DNA of 64,000 bases, taken from the NCBI RefSeq assembly GCF_001425235.1, contig NZ_LMEA01000008.1, positions 186,001 through 250,000 of the forward strand, given 5' to 3'. Positions 26,639 through 34,933 of this stretch are shown here, piece by piece (the stretch's first letter is position 1; each line of letters begins with the position of its first letter). This DNA is from Devosia sp. Root413D1 (GTDB lineage: Bacteria; Pseudomonadota; Alphaproteobacteria; Rhizobiales; Devosiaceae). The position numbers were made by a program, and so were the translations under genes. The notes beneath the pieces are model-generated. The model was given only the letters and a program-made list of their open reading frames with translations, made no database searches and was not told the origin of the DNA.

Positions 26639-27685
26639 ATGGCCCAGTACCGGACCACCCCGACGCGTCGGGCTCGCAATGAGCTCGCCGTGCTCAAGAC
26701 ATGCGCAGGTTTCGCGCTCGCAGTTTTCGCCGTCGCCGGCTTGACCGGCGCTGCACACGCCCCCGATGGCGGGTCGCTTTCGGCATACGAGGCCAGCTTA
26801 ACGCGGCCGACCCTCAGTCGTTCCGGCACCGATGTGATCATCACCGGTTCGATCGACAACATCTTCCTGTCGCAGAGCTTCGTCGGCGCCAACCGCGCCA
26901 TCAAGCAGGATCGCGCCCGCCCCACCGTGGAGCTGGCCGAACTGACCGCCAGCTTTGCCGATATCCGCGCCAAAATCGCCGCCGCCCGCAACCCCAAGGG
27001 GGTTACGCCGGAGACAGTTGAGACAGCGAAGGCGGACCTCTCGGACCTGACCAAGAGCGACACCAAGCTGCCCAAGGATATGCCGGTCGCCGTCGCCGCA
27101 CTGAACCCCGCCTGGACCTCGCCGGCGCTCGACGCCATCGAGGGGCTTGCCGGTACCGGCAGCGATGTGCCGATGCCGCACACCATGTCGCAGAAGCTCG
27201 CCTATGCGCGCGCCGACTTGCCGGCAACGGTGTTCGACGGTTCGGTGTTGAACAAGTCGGGCAAGAAGGTTTCCGACAAGGAAGTCTGGTGCATGGCCAC
27301 GGCCATCTATTTCGAATCCCGCGGCGAGAGCTATCGCGGCCAGGTGGCGGTGGGGCAGGTGGTGATGAACCGCGTCGCCCATAAGCTCTACCCCGACACC
27401 ATCTGCGGCGTGGTGTTCCAGAACCAGAGTAAGCGCAACGCCTGCCAGTTCTCCTTCGCCTGCGACGGCATCCCGGAAAAGATCAACGACGACAAGTCGT
27501 GGAAGCAGGCCATGGCCATCGCCAAGGACGTGATCTCGGGCAAGGAATACCTGACCGAGGTCGGCTACTCGACCCACTACCACGCCACCTACGTCTACCC
27601 GCACTGGGCGCCGCGCATGAAGAAGAACGTGAAGATCGGCATGCACGTCTTCTACCAGTTCAAGCGTGGCTGGAAGTTCGGCTGA
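26639..27685 (+). CDS. SleB/CwlJ-like cell wall hydrolase
   Basis: The 348-residue protein has an N-terminal membrane or signal segment (FALAVFAVAGLTGAAHA), about 200 residues of low-complexity linker, and a C-terminal Hydrolase_2 domain: WCMATAIYFESRGESYRGQ with the catalytic Glu, VGQVVMNRV, and YSTHYHATYVYPHWA near the end. Such enzymes cleave glycan strands of peptidoglycan. Upstream (26428-26638) the sequence GGCTAACCCTAAACC at about 26531 loosely resembles a CtrA-type site, as seen before cell-envelope genes of related bacteria; I do not claim it as a feature. Confidence 0.9.
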   Translation: MAQYRTTPTRRARNELAVLKTCAGFALAVFAVAGLTGAAHAPDGGSLSAYEASLTRPTLSRSGTDVIITGSIDNIFLSQSFVGANRAIKQDRARPTVELAELTASFADIRAKIAAARNPKGVTPETVETAKADLSDLTKSDTKLPKDMPVAVAALNPAWTSPALDAIEGLAGTGSDVPMPHTMSQKLAYARADLPATVFDGSVLNKSGKKVSDKEVWCMATAIYFESRGESYRGQVAVGQVVMNRVAHKLYPDTICGVVFQNQSKRNACQFSFACDGIPEKINDDKSWKQAMAIAKDVISGKEYLTEVGYSTHYHATYVYPHWAPRMKKNVKIGMHVFYQFKRGWKFG

Positions 27686-27797
27686 TAAGGGGCTGGCACG
27701 GGATCGAATTCGCTCGATCGACGTCGCACGTTCCTTCTCCGCGAGGTGGGTTAGGAATAGGGTCGAGTTCTGGCCCTGGAAGGTTACCCAAACTCGG

Positions 27798-27876
27798 TGT
27801 CATCCCAGCGAAAGCTGGGACCCAACTCGCCGCAGCACAAGTGGGTAGATGGGTCCCAGCTTTCGCTGGGATGACA
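27798..27876. repeat. Type C inverted repeat
   Basis: Arms 27798-27824 and 27850-27876 are perfect 27-bp reverse complements (TGTCATCCCAGCGAAAGCTG begins the left arm) around 25 bp. Related copies lie at 27981, 39006 and 44768. This common alphaproteobacterial intergenic palindrome has no coding content. With the next repeat it fills the 409-bp gap between the hydrolase and the reductase gene (27686-28094), which otherwise shows nothing. Confidence 0.9.
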
Positions 27877-27980
27877 TCGGTGTGTGAGGCGATCGCAGTG
27901 GATCAACGCGACCACCGTTCGCCACGATCATCGTCTGTCGATCCCGCGGTTTAGCTCAAAGACGAAGACCCAGGCTCGAT

Positions 27981-28056
27981 GTCATCCCCGCGAAAACGGG
28001 GATCTCCGTTTGCCGCACTCTCCGCAAACAGAGCTTCCCGCTTTCGCGGGAATGAC
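27981..28056. repeat. Type C inverted repeat, imperfect copy
   Basis: The left arm GTCATCCCCGCGAAAACGGG and the right arm ending CTTTCGCGGGAATGAC pair with a few mismatches, and an inner pair (GTTTGC/GCAAAC) extends the stem. It is a diverged member of the family at 27798, only 105 bp away. Confidence 0.8.
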
Positions 28057-28094
28057 CCGGCGCAGGGGGCACACGAGGCGAGTAGAGGGCGATC

Positions 28095-28697
28095 TCAGAA
28101 CGTCGCCATCTTCCGCTTCACCTTGTCGATGAACCCCTTCAACCCAGCCTCGGTCTGATTGTTCATGTCATAGAGCGCCAGGTAGGTCGGCGGCATCAGG
28201 GTGCCGAAGGTGGCCCAGGCCCAGCGCATGGCGAGGCGGCGCGGCGGGTCGCCCATGATCATGGTGCGGAAGCGATCGCCGCCATAGGTGGTGACATAGG
28301 CGACCTTCCGGATGTTCTTCATCCCCGGGATCAGCTTGCCCTTGTCCGGCGCGTCGCCGCCTTCCAGCACGAAAGCCACGCCCGGCAGGAAGATCCGGTC
28401 GAAAAAGCCCTTGAGGATCGCCGGATAGCCGTAGTTCCACACCGGGTGGACGAAGACGATCTTGTCGGCGGCGCGCAGCCGATCGACATAGGGCTTGATG
28501 ATTGGCGTCAGGTTGCCCGGCACATCGTGATACTCGAGCCGTTCGGCGCGGCTCATCGCGGCCTGGAAATCCTCTTCGTAGAGATTGAGCGCATCGACCT
28601 CGTCGCCCTTGGCCCGGAGGGACTCGCAGACCGCGTGGAACAGCGCGCGGTTGTAGCTGGTTTCGACCGGGTGGGCGTGGACGACGAGGACCTTCAT
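28095..28697 (-). CDS. Flavodoxin-fold NAD(P)H oxidoreductase
   Basis: The 200-residue protein has the FMN-binding start MKVLVVHAHPVETSYNRALF, the HPVWNYGYPAILKGFFDRIF segment and VTTYGGDRFRTM of the NQO/MdaB group of NAD(P)H:quinone or flavin reductases. Expected role: two-electron reduction of a quinone or flavin in the cytoplasm. Its ATG overlaps the stop of the FAD-linked oxidase by four bases. It is the last gene of the minus-strand importer/amidohydrolase operon, so it may recycle the acceptor of that oxidase (inference). Confidence 0.9.
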   Translation of the reverse strand: MKVLVVHAHPVETSYNRALFHAVCESLRAKGDEVDALNLYEEDFQAAMSRAERLEYHDVPGNLTPIIKPYVDRLRAADKIVFVHPVWNYGYPAILKGFFDRIFLPGVAFVLEGGDAPDKGKLIPGMKNIRKVAYVTTYGGDRFRTMIMGDPPRRLAMRWAWATFGTLMPPTYLALYDMNNQTEAGLKGFIDKVKRKMATF

Positions 28698-30103
28698 TCA
28701 GCCGCGCCGCCGAGTGTGTAAAGGCCGGTGAACAGCCAGGTGCGGCCGGATTCGAAATCGAAATCCGGATCGTCCCAGGCGATCATCTTGCCGGGGTTCA
28801 GGATGCCCTTGGGGTCGGCTTCCTTCTTGAACTGCAGCTGCGCCCGGTCGGTGCGCTTCATGCCGCCTTCTTCGAGGGTATAGCGGTGCGGGTTGAAGAC
28901 GAGGCAGCCATTCTCCTCGTGCAGCCGGATGATCTCCTCGAGCCGCTCCTCCGAGCTGTAGCGGACGATCGGCAGGCCGGAGAACACCACGCGGCCGTCG
29001 AAGCGGGTCATCTCGATATGCATCGGCAGCTCGTCGCCGAACGTGTCCACCGCCCACTTTACATGTGCGAGGTCGGGGTACTGGGTCTGGAGGTACGTGA
29101 TGGTCGGATCGATCTTCAGCCCGCGCAGCGTGGTGTGGTTCCAGGCCAGCTCGTAGATCGGCGGCAGCTTGGCCTTCTCCTCGGGCGTCAGCGTGTCGGC
29201 GCGATAGAGCAGGTCGCCTTCATGGAAGGCGACGAAGTCGACCAGTGCGGGCACTGCGGCCGGGGCAGCCATCAGCAGCACCACCGATTGCTCGCGGCTG
29301 CGGATATAGGGGCGGTGGCGGTTGAAATAGTCGTGCGCCACCGGCGCTGCGACCGGCGAGATTTCCTTGCACAGCAGGCCATCCTGCAGCGCCACCTGCT
29401 CGGCAAAGGCGCAGGCATCGATGATCGAATCGAAGCCGACCATCATGTCGACCCAGTCGTAATGCGCGGTCAGCGGCATCTCGGCTTCGACGATGATGCC
29501 GTTAGTGCCGTAGGCGTGCGCCACCTTGAGGATGTCGGGGCCGCGCAGATCGAGGATGCGCGGCTCGGCCTCGCAGGTGACGACCTTCAGGCCCAGGATG
29601 TTGCCGAAATTGCGCAGGCCGCCCCAGCGGATCGAGCCAACGCCGCCCGAACCGCCGGCGATGAAGCCGCCGAGCGAGGCCATGCGATAGGTCGAGGGAT
29701 GGAAGCGCAGCTCGCCGCTGACCGCGTGGATGGTTTGCTCGTCGAGCTGCTCGAGGATGACGCCAGCTTCGGCGCGCACCCGGTCCTGCTCGATCTTGAT
29801 CACCTTGTTGAGGTTCATCAGGTTGAGCATGGCGCCACCCGAGAGCGGCATCGCCTGGCCGTAATTGCCGGTGCCGGCGCCGCGCGGGGTCACCGGCACG
29901 TCGTATTTGAAGGCCTCGCGCAGCACGGTGACCACTTCGTCGACTGACCGCGGCGAGACCACGATCTCGGCGGTGACCCCTTCGAGCTGCTGCTTCAGGC
30001 GCGGCGAATACCAGTAATGGTCGCGGCTCTTCTGCTGCACGATGCGCGGGTTGTCTTCGACCGGAATGTCGCCGAGAGCGGCGCGAAAGCCAGAAATGTC
30101 CAT
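28694..30103 (-). CDS. FAD-linked oxidase (FAD_binding_4 / GlcD-like)
   Basis: The 469-residue protein has the PP-loop FAD domain: AEIVVSPRSVDEVVTVLREA, VTPRGAGTGNYGQAMPLSGG and FHPSTYRMASLGGFIAGGSG. The C-terminus has DPKGILNPGKMIAW, as in GlcD-type 2-hydroxyacid dehydrogenases and related oxidases. The substrate is unknown. It follows the cytosine-deaminase-like gene by three bases and overlaps the flavodoxin-fold reductase gene, so all three probably act on one imported compound. Confidence 0.88.
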   Translation of the reverse strand: MDISGFRAALGDIPVEDNPRIVQQKSRDHYWYSPRLKQQLEGVTAEIVVSPRSVDEVVTVLREAFKYDVPVTPRGAGTGNYGQAMPLSGGAMLNLMNLNKVIKIEQDRVRAEAGVILEQLDEQTIHAVSGELRFHPSTYRMASLGGFIAGGSGGVGSIRWGGLRNFGNILGLKVVTCEAEPRILDLRGPDILKVAHAYGTNGIIVEAEMPLTAHYDWVDMMVGFDSIIDACAFAEQVALQDGLLCKEISPVAAPVAHDYFNRHRPYIRSREQSVVLLMAAPAAVPALVDFVAFHEGDLLYRADTLTPEEKAKLPPIYELAWNHTTLRGLKIDPTITYLQTQYPDLAHVKWAVDTFGDELPMHIEMTRFDGRVVFSGLPIVRYSSEERLEEIIRLHEENGCLVFNPHRYTLEEGGMKRTDRAQLQFKKEADPKGILNPGKMIAWDDPDFDFESGRTWLFTGLYTLGGAAE

Positions 30104-30106
30104 CAG

Positions 30107-31423
30107 TTACTCCATCAGGTCGTCGAGTTCGCGATAATCGGGAAGGCTCGGATCGATCGCCTTGCCGGTGCGCAGCACGATGCGGTCATGTTGCGGGCGG
30201 GCGTTGAGCTCGGTCCAGCTGCGGGCCCGGAACAGAACCAGATCGGCCGGCGCGCCGACTTCGATCACCGCCTTGTAGGTAAAGCCGGCATGCGCCGCCG
30301 GGGCCGAACCGACGGCGCGCACCCAGTCCCAGGCCTGGTCTTGCGGGTGATCGAACTGCAGGATCCGCGCCCCCTCGCGCAGCACCTCGACGCCGTCGAG
30401 GTCGCCATAGGCATAGAACGGGTCGCGGGTATTGTCCGAGGCGATGGCGACGACCGCGCCGGCCGCCTTGAATTCGTTGAGCAGCGTGGCTCCGCGGCGG
30501 ATCGGGGTGCGCACGGTACCGTTCGTGTTGACCCGGTCCTGCAGGTAAATGTTGCACATCGGCAGCGAGACGATGGCGATGCCGGCCTCGACCGCCTTGT
30601 CGATGGTCAGCCGCTGGGTGCGCTCGTCCTGCACGGTGAGGACGCAGCAATGGCCGGCCATCACCTTGCCGGTAAAGCCGGTTTCCAGCACCGCCTCGGC
30701 GAGATGCAGCAAGGCGTGCGCCGTCGGGTCGCCCGTTTCATCGGTATGGAGATCGAGATCGAGGCCAAGCTCGCCGGCCTTCTCGACCACCCGCAGCATG
30801 GCTTCCTTGGAGCGGGCATATTCGGCGACCGAGCCGCCGAGAATGCCACCCGAAGCTTTCACCTGCTGCGCCACCGCATCGAGCTCGTCCGGGTTCACCA
30901 GCGTGTCCGGCCCGACGATCGACACAGCCTGCAATTCGATACGGCCAGCCCAGCGCGTCCGCATCTGTTCGAACAGCGACCAGCTGATCTCGTGCTGCGG
31001 CGGCGCGCTGTCGAGATGCGTGCGGATCGCCGCGGTGCCATGTGCATAGGCACAGCGCAGCGCGAAATCGAAGCGGCGCTCGACATCGGCGGCGGCCCAG
31101 TTGCGCTCGCGATCGGCGCCGACGGCGAGCAGCGCCCCGAGCCAGGTCCCGTCAGGGTTCGGTTTGCGCGGCCAGATGTGGCCTTTGTCGAGATGGGTGT
31201 GGATATCGACGAAGGCCGGCAGGATCAGCCCGGCATCGAGATCGTAGCTCGGGCCGTCGATGGGCGTCGAGCCGGCCGGACGAATGGAGACGATGCGGCC
31301 ATCGGCGATCTCGATGTCGACACTCTCCACCTCGCCGCTACCGACCTTGCCGCGCGCCGCGCTCGGGATCCGGGCGTTGCGTAGCGTTACAGTACCGGTC
31401 GACAGGGCAGGGGTGCCGTGCAA
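30107..31423 (-). CDS. Cytosine deaminase-like metal-dependent amidohydrolase
   Basis: From a TTG at 31423 (GGGAG eight bases upstream, overlapping the permease end) the product is 438 residues. It has the HxH metal motif in PAFVDIHTHLDKGHIWPRK, then DLHTDETGDPTAHALL, MAGHCCVLTVQDE and IASDNTRDPFYAYGDLDG. These are the residues of the cytosine deaminase/AtzC-like branch of the amidohydrolase superfamily. It likely deaminates a ring compound brought in by the adjacent importer. A longer frame starting at 31954 lies over the permease gene and is not real. Confidence 0.88.
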   Translation of the reverse strand: MHGTPALSTGTVTLRNARIPSAARGKVGSGEVESVDIEIADGRIVSIRPAGSTPIDGPSYDLDAGLILPAFVDIHTHLDKGHIWPRKPNPDGTWLGALLAVGADRERNWAAADVERRFDFALRCAYAHGTAAIRTHLDSAPPQHEISWSLFEQMRTRWAGRIELQAVSIVGPDTLVNPDELDAVAQQVKASGGILGGSVAEYARSKEAMLRVVEKAGELGLDLDLHTDETGDPTAHALLHLAEAVLETGFTGKVMAGHCCVLTVQDERTQRLTIDKAVEAGIAIVSLPMCNIYLQDRVNTNGTVRTPIRRGATLLNEFKAAGAVVAIASDNTRDPFYAYGDLDGVEVLREGARILQFDHPQDQAWDWVRAVGSAPAAHAGFTYKAVIEVGAPADLVLFRARSWTELNARPQHDRIVLRTGKAIDPSLPDYRELDDLME

Positions 31424-31425
31424 GC

Positions 31426-32292
31426 TCAATTCTCCCGCTTCAACGCGCTCTCGTGCCAGCGGTGGAGCAGCAGCCAGGAGATCAGGCTGGTGAGGGCGAA
31501 GATGGCGACGCCCGTGATCATCAGCAGCACCAGCGCAGCGTAGAGGCGCGGATAGTTTAGGCGGTAGCCCGATTCCAGCAGGCGGAAGGCGAGGCCCGAA
31601 CCGCGACCAGCCGAGCCTACTGCGAACTCTGCGACCACCGCCGCAATCAATGACAGCCCGCCGCCGATGCGCAGGGCTGCCGCGAAATAGGGCAGGGACG
31701 AGGGGAGCTTGAGGTAGATAAGCGTCTGCCAGCGGCTGGCGCCGTTGAGCTCGAACAGGTTGAGCAGGTTGTGATCGACGCTCTTCAGCCCCGCCACCAT
31801 GTTGGAGAGGATCGGGAAGAACGCGACGATGAACGCGCAGGTCAAAAGAACCGTCTGCGGGTCCTTGATGTAGATGATCAGCAGCGGCGCGATGGCGATC
31901 ATCGGCGTCACCTGCAGGATCACCGCGAACGGGAAGATCGCCAGTTCGATCCATTTGGACTGGACAAGGATGATCGCGAGCCCAACCCCGCCGATGAGCG
32001 CCAGAGCGAGCGCCAGCAGCGTAACTCTCAGCGTGACCAGCAGCGACGGATAGAGCGTCGGCCAGTCGGTAAAGAGCGTGGTCACGACGGTGAGCGGCGC
32101 CGGCATGATGTAATGCGGCACGTTGTTGACGGTGATGTGGAGCTGCCAGAGCCCGATCGCCAGCGCCACCATGGCAACTGGGATGACGACGCGCAGGATG
32201 CGCTCGGTCATGCTGGTCCGGCTGGCAACGATGGCGACGGCGCTGTCGGTGCCGGCTTCAGAGGATTTGATTGCGGTTGCAGCGTCGCTCAT
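31426..32292 (-). CDS. ABC transporter permease (TauC/SsuC type)
   Basis: The 288-residue protein has six membrane helices and the coupling-loop EAA-type sequence LNLFELNGASRWQTLIYLKL typical of the BPD permeases for taurine, sulfonates, nitrate or thiamine precursors. It works with the ATPase at 32289 and the binding protein at 33192. The start overlaps the ATPase stop by four bases. Confidence 0.92.
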   Translation of the reverse strand: MSDAATAIKSSEAGTDSAVAIVASRTSMTERILRVVIPVAMVALAIGLWQLHITVNNVPHYIMPAPLTVVTTLFTDWPTLYPSLLVTLRVTLLALALALIGGVGLAIILVQSKWIELAIFPFAVILQVTPMIAIAPLLIIYIKDPQTVLLTCAFIVAFFPILSNMVAGLKSVDHNLLNLFELNGASRWQTLIYLKLPSSLPYFAAALRIGGGLSLIAAVVAEFAVGSAGRGSGLAFRLLESGYRLNYPRLYAALVLLMITGVAIFALTSLISWLLLHRWHESALKREN

Positions 32293-33128
32293 TTGCCGGC
32301 CGCTCCGATCTCGATGGCTTCCTGCAGGGCGCGCGACACCGTGTCGGTGGTGGCGCGGTACTCCTCTGAGGTGCGGTAGTGGGAGTCGCGCGTCAGCGAG
32401 GTCTTGATCGGCAGGTCGGAATAGACCTGACCGGGGCGGGCGCGCATGACGACGATGCGGTTGGAGAGGAATGCGCTCTCGAACACCGAGTGGGTGACGA
32501 AGATCACCGTGATGCCGCTGTCGCGCCAGAGGCGCAGCACATCGTCATTGAGCTTCTGCCGGGTGATTTCATCGAGCGCCGCGAAGGGCTCGTCCATCAA
32601 GAGGAGCTTGGGTTTGGTGACCAGAGCACGAGCGATCGAGACGCGCATCTTCATGCCGCCGGACAGTTCGCGCGGATAGGCTTTGTGGAAATCGGCGAGG
32701 CCGACCGAAGTCAGCACTTCCATGATGCGCGGGCGCGCCTCTGATTTCGATACGCCGTTGAGGCGCAGCGGCAGGTAGACGTTGCTGAACACCGTAGCCC
32801 ACGGCATCAGCGTCGGTTCCTGGAACACAAAGCCGATATCGCCCTTGGGCTTTCCGCGGCTGTCGAGCTGGCTTGATGGCCAGTCGATGCTGCCGGTGGA
32901 GGGCTCGCCGAGGCCGGCGATGATGCGGAGCGCCGTCGATTTGCCGCAGCCCGAGGGGCCCAGCAGCGACAGGAACTCGCCGCGCTGCACATTCAGCGTC
33001 ATGTCCTTGAGGGCAAGAGTGCCATTCGAGAACAGTTTCGAGACATTGCGCATCGAGACCAGGACGCGGCCCGGAGCGGTGTCGGTGGCCGGCGCAGCGG
33101 CGAGAGTGGTGTCAGTCAATGAAAGCAC
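32289..33128 (-). CDS. ABC transporter ATPase (TauB/SsuB type)
   Basis: The 279-residue ATPase has Walker A in LLGPSGCGKSTALRIIAGL, the Q-loop in GFVFQEPTLMPW, the signature LSGGMKMRVSIARAL, Walker B in LLLMDEPFAALDE and the switch His in VIFVTHSVFE. It begins with GTG at 33128. It belongs with the flanking permease and binding-protein genes. A hairpin in the 63-bp gap upstream may lower its expression relative to the binding protein. Confidence 0.95.
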   Translation of the reverse strand: MLSLTDTTLAAAPATDTAPGRVLVSMRNVSKLFSNGTLALKDMTLNVQRGEFLSLLGPSGCGKSTALRIIAGLGEPSTGSIDWPSSQLDSRGKPKGDIGFVFQEPTLMPWATVFSNVYLPLRLNGVSKSEARPRIMEVLTSVGLADFHKAYPRELSGGMKMRVSIARALVTKPKLLLMDEPFAALDEITRQKLNDDVLRLWRDSGITVIFVTHSVFESAFLSNRIVVMRARPGQVYSDLPIKTSLTRDSHYRTSEEYRATTDTVSRALQEAIEIGAAGK

Positions 33129-33147
33129 GCCCAGGTTAGGGTCGGAA

Positions 33148-33173
33148 CGGCGCCGGCGGAATCGCCGACGCCG
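33148..33173 (-). terminator. Hairpin between binding protein and ATPase genes
   Basis: CGGCGCCGGCG and CGCCGACGCCG pair with one mismatch around GAAT. In ABC operons such intergenic stems stabilise the upstream binding-protein mRNA and partly terminate. No U-tract. Confidence 0.45.
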
Positions 33174-33191
33174 ATGGCTCGAATAGCCGTG

Positions 33192-34193
33192 TTATTTCAC
33201 GAGGTCTACGCCGAGGCCCTGGCAAACCAGCTCGGTCGTGAAAGCTTGTGTATAGTCGATGCCGGCTTCGTAGAGGCCAACCTTCACGCCCTCGTCGTAG
33301 TAGGCCTTCCAGCGGGCGTCGGTCATGCAGCCGATGCCCTTGGTCTCAGCGTCGCCCGAGATCACGATGCCGTATTCCTTCATCTTGGCGATGGAATAGG
33401 CGATCTGCTCGTCGGTCATCTCAGGATTGTCGGCCTTGATCAGGGCGTTGCCGGCAGCGTTGTCACCGTAGAGGTAATTGTACCAGCCGATGATCGAGGC
33501 CTCGACGAAGCGCTTGGCGACGTCCTTGTTGGCGTCGAACCAGGGCTTCATGGTCTCGATGGTGGTCGAATAGGGAGCGTAGCCCTGGTCGGCCAGCAGC
33601 CACACATCCGGCGCGAAACCGGCTTCCTTCTCGATCGAGTATGGCTCTGAGGTCAGGTAGCCCTGCTGGATGGCGCCTTCGTCGGCGAGGAACGAGGCCG
33701 GGTTGAACTGGTACGGCTCATACTTTTCCTCGACGAACTCCGGCCAGGTCGCCTTCATCCACAGGAAGTAGGACGACAGCGCGTCGGCGGCGAGGATGTA
33801 CTTGCTGGCGCCGGCCAGCTCCGGGAACGTCTTGTACTTGCCCGGGTGCGAAATCAGGATCTGCGGATCCTTCTGGAAGATCGCGGCCAGCGTGACCGTC
33901 GGGATGCCTTCCTTGACGCTGTTGATCGCGGTGGTGGTGCCGCCCATGTAGAACTGGATCTGCCCGGCGACCAGCTGCGGGCGCATCGGCGCCTGCGGGC
34001 CGCCCTGCGCGATGGTGACATCGAGGCCGTATTTGGCATAGGTGCCATCAGCCACGGCCTGGTAGTAGCCGCCGTGCTCCGCCTGGGCTAGCCAGTTGGT
34101 GCCGAAGGTTACCTTGTCCTGCGCCATGGCGCCGCCCATGCCCAATGCCAGCGTTACCACGCCAGCGGAAATGAGCTTGGTGAAGTCGATCAT
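33192..34193 (-). CDS. ABC transporter substrate-binding protein (NMT1/THI5-like)
   Basis: The 333-residue protein has a signal sequence (AGVVTLALGMGGAMAQDK) and an NMT1-type binding fold: FGTNWLAQAEHGGYYQAVAD, YGLDVTIAQGGPQAP, GQIQFYMGGTTTAINSVKEG and LTSEPYSIEKEAGFAPDVWL. The family binds taurine, sulfonates, nitrate, or pyrimidine precursors of thiamine. The pairing with a cytosine-deaminase-like enzyme suggests a pyrimidine-like or other nitrogen heterocycle. It is the first gene of a six-gene operon, divergent from the RidA gene; 34194-34422 should contain both promoters. Confidence 0.92.
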   Translation of the reverse strand: MIDFTKLISAGVVTLALGMGGAMAQDKVTFGTNWLAQAEHGGYYQAVADGTYAKYGLDVTIAQGGPQAPMRPQLVAGQIQFYMGGTTTAINSVKEGIPTVTLAAIFQKDPQILISHPGKYKTFPELAGASKYILAADALSSYFLWMKATWPEFVEEKYEPYQFNPASFLADEGAIQQGYLTSEPYSIEKEAGFAPDVWLLADQGYAPYSTTIETMKPWFDANKDVAKRFVEASIIGWYNYLYGDNAAGNALIKADNPEMTDEQIAYSIAKMKEYGIVISGDAETKGIGCMTDARWKAYYDEGVKVGLYEAGIDYTQAFTTELVCQGLGVDLVK

Positions 34194-34422
34194 CGTTAGT
34201 CTCCCTGTTAAGGTATCCGCCGGGGCTTGTCCCCCGCCCGGCCGTTAGGCAAACTTCCGTGCCCGAGGGCACACAGAGCATTCATTCCGCGCCGGATTGC
34301 AAAAGAAAAGCCCAAAATTGCGCCATTCAGCGAAGTGCCGCTGGAATAGGCAATACGGTTCAGAATGGGGCTTACATTCGCTGTCGTTTGACGCTTAGCT
34401 GAGCATACACATCGGGGGTCCT

Positions 34423-34812
34423 GTGCATAAGCCGCTTTCGCCTTCATCGATTCACCCCGCGTTCTCGCAATACAGCCTCGGCATCGAGGTCAGTTCGCGC
34501 TCGCGCTACGTGTTCTGTTCCGGCCAGATCGGCATCACGGCCGACGGAACGATTCCCCCCGATTGTGCCGGCCAGACCCGCGTCTGCTTCGACAATATCG
34601 CTGCCGTGCTGGCCGAGGCCGGCATGGGATTCGGCGACGTGGTGAAGCTTAATGCCTTCGTCACCGGCCGCGAGCATCTCGCCGAATACATGAAGGTGCG
34701 CAACGAGCTGTTCCCCGAGCCATTCCCGGCCTCGACGCTGATGATCGTCAGCGGCTTCGCCCGACCCGAGTTCGTCGTCGAGATCGAGGCGATTGCTGCG
34801 ATCCCCAGCTGA
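34423..34812 (+). CDS. RidA family protein
   Basis: The 129-residue protein has the RidA pattern, with YVFCSGQIGITADGTIPPDC, VVKLNAFVTGREHLAEYMKV and FPASTLMIVSGFARPEFVVE. The Arg commonly needed for imine hydrolysis sits at ...TGRE rather than in the usual C-terminal S-R-x-x-V-x-V segment, where ARPEFVVEIE is present. RidA proteins hydrolyse reactive imines or enamines released by other enzymes. The start is a GTG. It is divergent from the importer operon and 121 bp upstream of the creatininase-like gene. Confidence 0.9.
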   Translation: MHKPLSPSSIHPAFSQYSLGIEVSSRSRYVFCSGQIGITADGTIPPDCAGQTRVCFDNIAAVLAEAGMGFGDVVKLNAFVTGREHLAEYMKVRNELFPEPFPASTLMIVSGFARPEFVVEIEAIAAIPS

Positions 34813-34816
34813 CCTT

Positions 34817-34919
34817 GGAGCATCTTCGTCGTTTCTCTGAAACGGCGAAGATGCTCCAAGGTTTTGATTTGTCACACTTTTCGAACCGGAAAAGTCTGCA
34901 ACTCTCCCGAAAGTGCTCT
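34817..34919 (+). repeat. Composite dispersed repeat, copy 1
   Basis: A 45-base hairpin (GGAGCATCTTCG ... CGAAGATGCTCC around GTTTCTCTGAAAC) is followed by a spacer and by CGAACCGGAAAAGTCTGCAA and ...GAAAGTGCTCT. A second copy with the same order, about 101 bp, lies inverted at 55699-55799. It fills the gap between the RidA stop and the creatininase-like start. Confidence 0.85.
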
Positions 34920-34933
34920 GCGAAAGACTTGAG

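Noticed and set aside
27686-28094. A CRISPR array or insertion sequence in the 409-bp gap
   Set aside because: The repeats are two palindromes, not regularly spaced direct repeats, and no transposase or cas gene is present.
30107-31954. A 615-residue frame covering the amidohydrolase and most of the permease region
   Set aside because: The first about 177 residues are an out-of-frame reading of the permease gene; family similarity and a ribosome site place the start at 31423.
34380-34410. A sigma-70 promoter (TTGACG) for the RidA gene
   Set aside because: No -10-like sequence lies at acceptable spacing from the TTGACG.
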